DNA from: an uncultured Collinsella sp.
GTDB lineage: Bacteria; Actinomycetota; Coriobacteriia; Coriobacteriales; Coriobacteriaceae
Direction of reading: 5' to 3'
DNA: 9,514 bases
NCBI GenBank assembly: GCA_959020035.1
Contig: CAUEQX010000067.1
Span: 1-9,514, forward strand
The translations under genes were made by a program, and so were the position numbers. The notes under the pieces are model-generated. The model had not been told where the DNA came from, searched no databases, and saw nothing but the letters and a program-made list of their open reading frames with translations. Shown here in pieces: positions 5,357 through 9,514 of this stretch. How positions within the stretch are numbered: position 1 is the first letter of the stretch; each line of letters starts with the position of its first letter.

Positions 5357-7717
5357 CTAAGCCAACCCCAGCAACATGCCCGCCGAATGCACGACAAACG
5401 CCACGACCCAGGCGACCGTCACCTGAAACGCGAATACGGCCACGGCATAGCGTGCGCCCAACTCGCTCTTGACGGCGCCGATGGACGCCACGCAAGGCGG
5501 GTACAGCAGCGTAAAGACCAAGAACACGTAGGCGGTAAACGGCGAAAACATGGCTGACAGTGCCGCGGGACAGGTTGCGCCCAAAAGCACCGTGAGCGTC
5601 GAGATGACGCTCTCCTTGGCAATGAGCCCCGTGACGAGTGCCGTCGAGGCGCGCCAGTCGCCAAAACCGAGCGGCGCCAGCACCGGCGCGATGATGCTGC
5701 CGAGGCCCGCAAGCAGGCTTTGCGACTGGTCGGCGACCACGTTAAAGCGGATATCGAACGTCTGCAGGAACCAGATGACCACCGTAGCGGCAAAGATAAT
5801 GGTAAAGGCCTTGGTGATGAAGTCCTTGGCCTTATCCCATGCCAGCATCACCGTCGTCTTGACGCTCGGCAGGCGGTAATTGGGAAGCTCCATGATAAAC
5901 GGCACCGGGTCGCCCTTAAATGCCGTGCGGTTGAGCACCAAAGCCGCGATACAGCCGACCACGATACCGATCAGATAGAGCGAGACCATGGCGGGAACCG
6001 TCGCCTGCGGGAAAAACGCCCCGCACAGCAAGCCGTAAACCGGCAACTTGGCTGAGCAGCTCATAAACGGCGTGAGCATGACCGTCATCTTGCGGTCGTG
6101 CTCGGATGGGAGCGTACGGGTCGACATGATAGCCGGCACGGTGCAGCCAAAACCGACGAGCATGGGCACAAAGCTGCGGCCCGACAGGCCAAAGCGACGC
6201 AACACCTTATCCATGACAAAGGCCACGCGCGCCATGTATCCGGAGTCTTCCAGAATGGAGAGGAACAAAAAGAGCACGACGATAATCGGCAGGAAGGTCA
6301 GCACGCTGCCCACACCCGTAAGCACGCCGTCGACAGCCAGCGAGCGCACTACGTCGTTGGTGCCGAACGCCTTGAGGCCCGCATCGGCCGAGGCGACGAT
6401 GGCAGCGATGCCGTCCTCCATGAGTCCCTGCAACGCCGCGCCGATCACGCCAAACGTCAGCCAAAAGACGAGGCCCATGATCACCAGAAACGCCGGAATG
6501 GCTGTGTAACGACCTGTCAGGATGCGGTCAATCTTGACGGAGCGCACGTGCTCGCGGCTTTCGTGCGGCTTGACGACGCAACGCCCGCACACGTCGCCGA
6601 TAAAGCTAAAACGCATATCGGCCAACGCAGATAGGCGGTCGGTGCCGGCCTCGCCCTCCATCTGGGTAATGATGTGCTCGATAGCGTCGAGCTCATTGCG
6701 ATCCAGGTGAAGCGCCTCGGTTACCAGCTCATCGCCCTCGACCAGCTTGGTCGCCGCAAAGCGCACCGGGATGTGCGCCGTCACGGCATGGTCCTCGATC
6801 AGGTTAGCAATACCGTGGATGCAGCGATGCAGCGCACCGCCGTCCGGACCGTCGGGCGCGCAAAAGTCCAGGCGACCGGGGCGCTCGCGGAACCGCGCGA
6901 CGTGCAAGGCATGATCCACCAGCTCGCCGATACCCTCGTTGCGGGCAGCGCTAATGGGGACAACAGGCACGCCCATCAGGCTCTCGAGCAGGTTGACGTC
7001 CACGGCGCCGCCGTTGGCGGTCACCTCGTCCATCATGTTGAGCGCGATGACCATGGGGCGGTCGAGTTCCATGAGCTGCAGTGTCAGGTACAGGTTACGC
7101 TCGATGTTGGTGGCGTCAATGATGTCGATGATGGCGTCCGGGCGCTCGTCGAGGATGAACTGACGGCTCACGACCTCTTCGCCTGTGTACGGCGACAGGG
7201 AGTAAATGCCAGGCAGGTCGGTAACGCTCGCCTCGGGATGGTTACGGATGGTGCCATCTTTGCGGTCGACCGTCACGCCGGGAAAGTTACCGACGTGCTG
7301 GTTGGAGCCCGTCAGCTGGTTGAATAACGTGGTCTTGCCGCAGTTTTGGTTGCCGGCGAGGGCAAAGTGCAGCGGCGCGCCCTCGGGCACGGCCGTCTTT
7401 GCCGCACGGGGCGAATACGTCCCCTCGCCCAGAGCCGGATGCTCCGTCGTGCCGATTGCGGCGTTAGCGCGCGGACCCGTATCGGTGTCGTGAATACCCA
7501 CGAGCTCGATGCGAGCGGCATCGTCCTTGCGCAGTGTCAACTCGTAGCCACGCAGGCGGATCTCGAGCGGGTCGCCCATGGGGGCGTACTTCATCATGGT
7601 GACTTCGGTGCCCGGCGTTAGACCCATGTCCAAAATATGCTGTCGGAGTGCCTGATCGTCCGATGCCACCGATGCGACAACGGCGTCCTTTCCAATCTCG
7701 AGTGTATCGAGCCTCAC
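5357..7717 (-). CDS. feoB: FeoA-FeoB fusion, ferrous iron transporter
   Basis: This is an inner-membrane Fe(II) uptake protein in which a FeoA domain (residues 1-75, SH3-like, with ILDMGLTPGTEVTMM) is fused to the N-terminus of a full FeoB, 786 residues in all. The GTPase domain has G1 GNQNCGKTT (122-130), G2 VGNFPGVTVD (142-151), G3 DLPG (167-170), G4 NMMD (227-230) and G5 SAARN (256-260). The membrane part carries the two FeoB gate repeats, including GFGCTVPAI (522-530) and SCSAKLPVYG (553-562), and IAKESVIS near 699. A linker of about 40 residues (76-115) joins the FeoA and GTPase domains. The start chosen is GTG at 7715-7717, because GGGGGAGG lies 9 nt upstream and the protein then begins at the usual FeoA N-terminus. 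An in-frame ATG at 7768 has no ribosome site and lies inside the putative operator; a further ATG at 7954 falls in the repeat array. No separate feoA or feoC is present in the window. Confidence 0.95.
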   Translation of the reverse strand: MRLDTLEIGKDAVVASVASDDQALRQHILDMGLTPGTEVTMMKYAPMGDPLEIRLRGYELTLRKDDAARIELVGIHDTDTGPRANAAIGTTEHPALGEGTYSPRAAKTAVPEGAPLHFALAGNQNCGKTTLFNQLTGSNQHVGNFPGVTVDRKDGTIRNHPEASVTDLPGIYSLSPYTGEEVVSRQFILDERPDAIIDIIDATNIERNLYLTLQLMELDRPMVIALNMMDEVTANGGAVDVNLLESLMGVPVVPISAARNEGIGELVDHALHVARFRERPGRLDFCAPDGPDGGALHRCIHGIANLIEDHAVTAHIPVRFAATKLVEGDELVTEALHLDRNELDAIEHIITQMEGEAGTDRLSALADMRFSFIGDVCGRCVVKPHESREHVRSVKIDRILTGRYTAIPAFLVIMGLVFWLTFGVIGAALQGLMEDGIAAIVASADAGLKAFGTNDVVRSLAVDGVLTGVGSVLTFLPIIVVLFLFLSILEDSGYMARVAFVMDKVLRRFGLSGRSFVPMLVGFGCTVPAIMSTRTLPSEHDRKMTVMLTPFMSCSAKLPVYGLLCGAFFPQATVPAMVSLYLIGIVVGCIAALVLNRTAFKGDPVPFIMELPNYRLPSVKTTVMLAWDKAKDFITKAFTIIFAATVVIWFLQTFDIRFNVVADQSQSLLAGLGSIIAPVLAPLGFGDWRASTALVTGLIAKESVISTLTVLLGATCPAALSAMFSPFTAYVFLVFTLLYPPCVASIGAVKSELGARYAVAVFAFQVTVAWVVAFVVHSAGMLLGLA

Positions 7718-7726
7718 GTCCGTGTT

Positions 7727-7734
7727 CCTCCCCC
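7727..7734 (-). promoter_or_regulatory. Ribosome binding site that sets the feoAB GTG start
   Basis: GGGGGAGG on the minus strand lies 9 nt before GTG 7715-7717. It is the only strong Shine-Dalgarno match between the predicted promoter and the FeoA domain, and so decides the start against the longer ATG-initiated reading frames. Confidence 0.7.
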
Positions 7735-7760
7735 GGCGCCCACAGGGCGTTGTATTTATG

Positions 7761-7793
7761 TTCACCATGGCTAACCGTTTGCCATGGCTAACC
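7761..7793. promoter_or_regulatory. Tandem CCATGG-centred sites, putative metal-regulator operator of feoAB
   Basis: The 12-mer CCATGGCTAACC occurs twice, at 7765-7776 and 7782-7793, exactly 17 bp apart. The second copy lies in TTTGCCATGGCTAA (7778-7791), which matches a perfect palindrome TTAGCCATGGCTAA at all but one base. The first copy, TTCACCATGGCTAA, is weaker. Both lie just downstream of the predicted -10, where a repressor would block transcription. The half-site GGTTAGCC on the minus strand matches the core of DtxR/IdeR-type iron boxes, but the overall site is shorter and differently centred. A DtxR/MntR-family repressor is the natural candidate; this is inference. Confidence 0.5.
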
Positions 7794-7806
7794 AATTTAT
7801 CCATGC

Positions 7807-7836
7807 ATGATAGCGCGAACACACAACGATGTTCAA
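7807..7836 (-). promoter_or_regulatory. Predicted promoter of feoAB
   Basis: On the minus strand TTGAAC (7831-7836) and TATCAT (7807-7812) are separated by 18 bp, matching the vegetative consensus at four and five of six positions. Transcription would start near 7800, giving an 80-nt leader that carries the tandem operator-like sites and then the GGGGGAGG ribosome site before the GTG. Confidence 0.45.
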
Positions 7837-7875
7837 TCAGCAAATTGGCGCAATGGGGACAGGCAGGAGAGTTCA

Positions 7876-8076
7876 GGGCCATAGTTTCCCGATGAGGCCT
7901 CTCGGGGAAACTACATCCCAGAATTCCGGCTCGAAACGGGATATGGTTTCCCAAACAGGCCTCTTACGGAAAATGCATCCCGGAATCCCCGCTCGAAACG
8001 GGACGCGCTTTCCCAGTCGAGGCCCTATGGGAAACTGCGTCCCACCTTGAAAGGCAAAACTGGGGCGCAGTTTCCG
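7876..8076. repeat. Tandem 62-bp hairpin repeat array (three units plus a fourth half-arm)
   Basis: Three units start at 7876, 7938 and 8000, an exact 62-bp period. Each has a 15-bp left arm of form GGG-N6-GTTTCCC or close to it, a 14-nt loop containing GGCC, a 15-bp right arm of form GGGAAA-N6-TCCC, and an 18-nt linker. Arm pairs are 7876-7890/7905-7919, 7938-7952/7967-7981 and 8000-8014/8029-8043. Unit 3 pairs best, with two mismatches. The linkers of units 1 and 2 are alike and both end in GCTCGAAAC; the third has diverged. A fourth left arm, GGGGCGCAGTTTCCG (8062-8076), keeps the period and then the pattern is lost. No credible gene overlaps the array, which lies upstream of the feoAB promoter and downstream of the hydrolase gene. 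Confidence 0.85.
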
Positions 8077-8094
8077 GACGGGGCATCAAAAACG

Positions 8095-8160
8095 AAGTTG
8101 CGGTGGAATAGTTCCTGGATGGGCTGGTTGATGCCCCAGATAGGAACTATTTCACCGCAA
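8095..8160 (-). terminator. Palindromic repeat element, copy B; likely terminator of the hydrolase gene
   Basis: Arms 8098-8116 and 8142-8160 (19 bp) pair with a single exception, a G-T position that could still pair as G-U in RNA. The loop is 25 nt and contains GGGC (8121-8124) and GCCC (8133-8136). Minus-strand transcription would reach it 29 nt after the hydrolase stop and then read CTTCGTTTTTG, a five-T run suited to intrinsic termination. Its first 23 nt (8095-8117) are identical to 3953-3975, and the right arm differs from copy A by one base, while the loops are unrelated. Confidence 0.75.
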
Positions 8161-8189
8161 GTTATTGAAGAGCTTGGATGCCGGGACTC

Positions 8190-9089
8190 TTACAGATGGC
8201 GCTCGAGGAAGCGGAAGGCCAGGCGGATCCAGGGACGGACGGAAACCTGCTTGTCCTCGTTGTCGACCGCGGTGTTGGCGTTGCCGAGCGAAAGGCCATG
8301 ACCACCCTGGTCGAAGACGTGCATCTCGCATGCAACGCCCTCCTCGGCCATGCGCTGCGCAAACGGGTAGACCTGCGCGATCGGCGCCGTCTTGTCGTCG
8401 GACACGCCCCACACAAAGGTCGGTGGCATCTGACGCGAAACATGCGTGGTGGGGCAGATGTCGGCCAGATGCTCGTCAGTTGCCTCGCCGCCCGTCACCA
8501 TCGACAGGTAGTCGTTGAGCAAATCGCGCCCCGTCTTGCCACCCGTCTTGGGCACACGCAAGTCAATGCGCGGATCGCGCGTCTGCATGTCGCGCACATA
8601 GGCAAAGTCGAGCAATGGATAGCCCAGCACCACGGCATCGGGACGAATGTCGTCCGGACGCGCCCCGGCAAGTGCCGCAAAGGGGCCGGTCTTCCACTGT
8701 GTTGCCAGCGAGGCGCAAATCATGCCGCCAGCAGAAAAGCCCACGACGCACACGCGCTTAGGATCGACATGCCACTCGTCGGCGTTGGCGCGCACCGTGG
8801 CGACCATCTTGGCAAGATCTGCCTGGGGATGCGGAAAGCTCACGTCACCCGTAGAACTCGTGACATAGTTGAGCACAAAGGCCTGGTAACCGTGATCCAA
8901 AAACGCAAACGCCACAGGATCCTGCTCATGCGGAGCGATATGCGTAAACGCACCTCCGCCACAGAGAATCACCGCGGGGCCGCGGCCATACCGCTTATCG
9001 GGAAACGGCTAGGCACCCAAATACGTAAACGTCGCCGGATAATCCTCGGTCGGCTCCTCGCCCCACAGCGCATGGTTCTCGACAATCAT
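8190..9089 (-). pseudogene. Alpha/beta hydrolase (esterase type) interrupted by an in-frame amber codon
   Basis: From ATG 9087-9089, supported by AAGGGAG at 9095-9101, the frame reads MIVENHALWGEEPTEDYPA and on to YLGA, then TAG at 9009-9011 (codon 27). It continues in the same frame with PFPDKRYGRGPAVILCGGGAFTH to a TAA at 8190-8192, 300 codons in all including the stop. The remainder has every hallmark of an active alpha/beta hydrolase of the BD-FAE/acetyl-esterase type: oxyanion loop CGGG (43-46), nucleophile elbow GFSAGG (S119), an acidic residue in WGVSDDK (D231 or D232) and H264 in DQGGHGLS. No frameshift is seen. The only rescue start after the stop is GTG at 8970-8972, with no ribosome site; it would give 260 residues lacking the first strand. 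The gene is either recently inactivated, a sequencing error, or read through. It would act on ester-linked acyl groups, perhaps on plant polysaccharides. Confidence 0.8.
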
Positions 9090-9108
9090 ATGTGCTCCCT
9101 TCGCGCAA

Positions 9109-9136
9109 ATTATGCGCCCTTATTTTTCGCCTTCAA
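9109..9136 (-). promoter_or_regulatory. Possible promoter of the hydrolase gene
   Basis: On the minus strand TTGAAG (9131-9136) and CATAAT (9109-9114) are spaced by 16 bp. Transcription would start near 9102, right at the ribosome site, so the leader would be very short. This is a weak prediction. Confidence 0.3.
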
Positions 9137-9215
9137 GCGTACCCCACTTGAACCCGTGGCGCAGAAACACTCCGGCAATAAGTTTCCCTTCAACTGATAT
9201 ATCACATAATCCCAG

Positions 9216-9244
9216 TTCAGAGGTATCGTTGAGCAGCGTAGAAT
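9216..9244 (+). promoter_or_regulatory. Possible promoter of the PTS IIA gene
   Basis: TTCAGA (9216-9221) and TAGAAT (9239-9244) are separated by 17 bp and match consensus at four and five of six positions. A start near 9251 would give a leader of about 80 nt. An isolated TTGACC at 9252-9257 has no good -10 partner. Confidence 0.35.
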
Positions 9245-9268
9245 AGGGGCGTTGACCAAGCCGCGAAA

Positions 9269-9285
9269 CACATGTGAAACGTTTC
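9269..9285. promoter_or_regulatory. Overlapping palindromes, LacI-family-like operator upstream of PTS IIA
   Basis: GAAACGTTTC (9276-9285) is a perfect 10-bp palindrome with the central CG typical of LacI/GalR-family operators such as those of RbsR and PurR. It overlaps by one base the perfect 8-bp palindrome CACATGTG (9269-9276). The site lies downstream of the candidate promoter and upstream of the PTS gene, a repressing position. Binding by a sugar-responsive regulator is inferred. Confidence 0.4.
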
Positions 9286-9332
9286 CGGCAAACCAAACGC
9301 GCGATATGCGCCTATTTAAGTTGGAGGCAACT

Positions 9333-9514
9333 ATGGGTCTGCTCGATTCGCTTAAGTCCACCTTCACCTCGACCGGCGAGGCGTCCGTTCCGCCTGCAGC
9401 AAGCTTCGCTACCCGCGAAGGCGTCATCTATGCCCCCGTCAACGGCGTGCTCGTCAACCTGAACGAGGTTCCCGACGAGACGATCGCCTCGGGCATGCTT
9501 GGCCAGGGCTATGG
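9333..9514 (+). CDS. PTS glucose-family EIIA protein, partial (N-terminus)
   Basis: The gene runs off the right edge; 60 codons and two bases are present. ATG 9333 is preceded by GGAGG at 9323-9327 with 5-nt spacing. After a short leader (MGLLDSLKSTFTSTGEA, probably a flexible or amphipathic N-terminus) comes IYAPVNGVLVNLNEVPDETIASGMLGQGYG (about 32-61). This matches the start of the glucose-type EIIA beta-sandwich, where the family pattern is 'P-x-x-G-x-x-x-x-L-x-x-V-x-D-x-x-F-x-x-x-x-x-G-x-G'. EIIA(Glc) carries phosphate on histidine from HPr to EIIB and often regulates carbon uptake; the active-site His region lies beyond the window. Whether it is a stand-alone protein or the first domain of a larger permease cannot be seen. 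It is divergent from the broken hydrolase. Confidence 0.88.
   Translation, partial: MGLLDSLKSTFTSTGEASVPPAASFATREGVIYAPVNGVLVNLNEVPDETIASGMLGQGY

Noticed and set aside
7718..7954. Extension of FeoAB to ATG 7768 or ATG 7954
   Set aside because: Neither ATG has a ribosome site. The extra residues resemble no FeoA sequence, and the region holds the predicted promoter, operator-like repeats and part of the hairpin array.
7876..8076. CRISPR array
   Set aside because: The period is regular, but each unit is a hairpin with similar arms, loops and linkers; there are no unique spacers and no cas genes nearby.
9195..9204. TGATATATCA palindrome as an FNR-type site
   Set aside because: The half-sites are too close together for the FNR layout TTGAT-N4-ATCAA, and a 10-bp AT-rich palindrome is weak evidence alone.

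Overview
The window is about 9.5 kb of GC-rich, densely coded bacterial DNA. Protein style, strong GGAGG-type ribosome binding sites, short intergenic gaps, a FeoA-FeoB fusion and a glucose-family PTS IIA protein suggest a gut actinobacterium of the Coriobacteriia, most like Collinsella. That assignment is inference from protein style, because no rRNA or marker gene is present.

Layout, left to right: (1) a class I/II aminotransferase on the minus strand; (2) a plus-strand protein of uncertain function with a possible flavodoxin-like C-terminal half; (3) convergent with it, a minus-strand pair made of a cytoplasmic GH13 glycosidase and, 3 bases after its stop, a DNA-deoxyinosine (hypoxanthine) glycosylase; (4) a minus-strand MFS exporter of the SotB/sugar-efflux type; (5) a minus-strand FeoA-FeoB fusion for ferrous iron uptake, with a GTG start and a putative metal-regulated promoter; (6) about 470 bp of non-coding DNA upstream of feoAB, filled with structured repeats; (7) a minus-strand alpha/beta hydrolase (esterase type) broken by one in-frame amber codon; (8) on the plus strand, the first 60 codons of a PTS EIIA(Glc)-type protein, cut by the window edge.

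Most genes are single-gene units. The only clear operon is the GH13 enzyme plus the DNA glycosylase. Carbohydrate handling recurs (GH13 enzyme, sugar-efflux-like MFS, esterase, PTS IIA) and iron uptake is the other theme. Nothing indicates that the whole window is one dedicated system.

The most unusual content is non-coding. First, an array of three 62-bp units lies upstream of feoAB, each unit holding a hairpin with 15-bp arms and a 14-nt loop, followed by a fourth decayed left arm. Second, a palindromic element with an identical 23-nt left arm occurs twice, each time just downstream of a minus-strand stop codon and followed by a T-run, so it looks like a dispersed repeat serving as a transcription terminator. 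Third, two CCATGG-centred near-palindromes 17 bp apart sit just downstream of the predicted feoAB promoter. The aminotransferase gene also shows an abrupt internal change of codon usage near position 455, which suggests a recombination mosaic.
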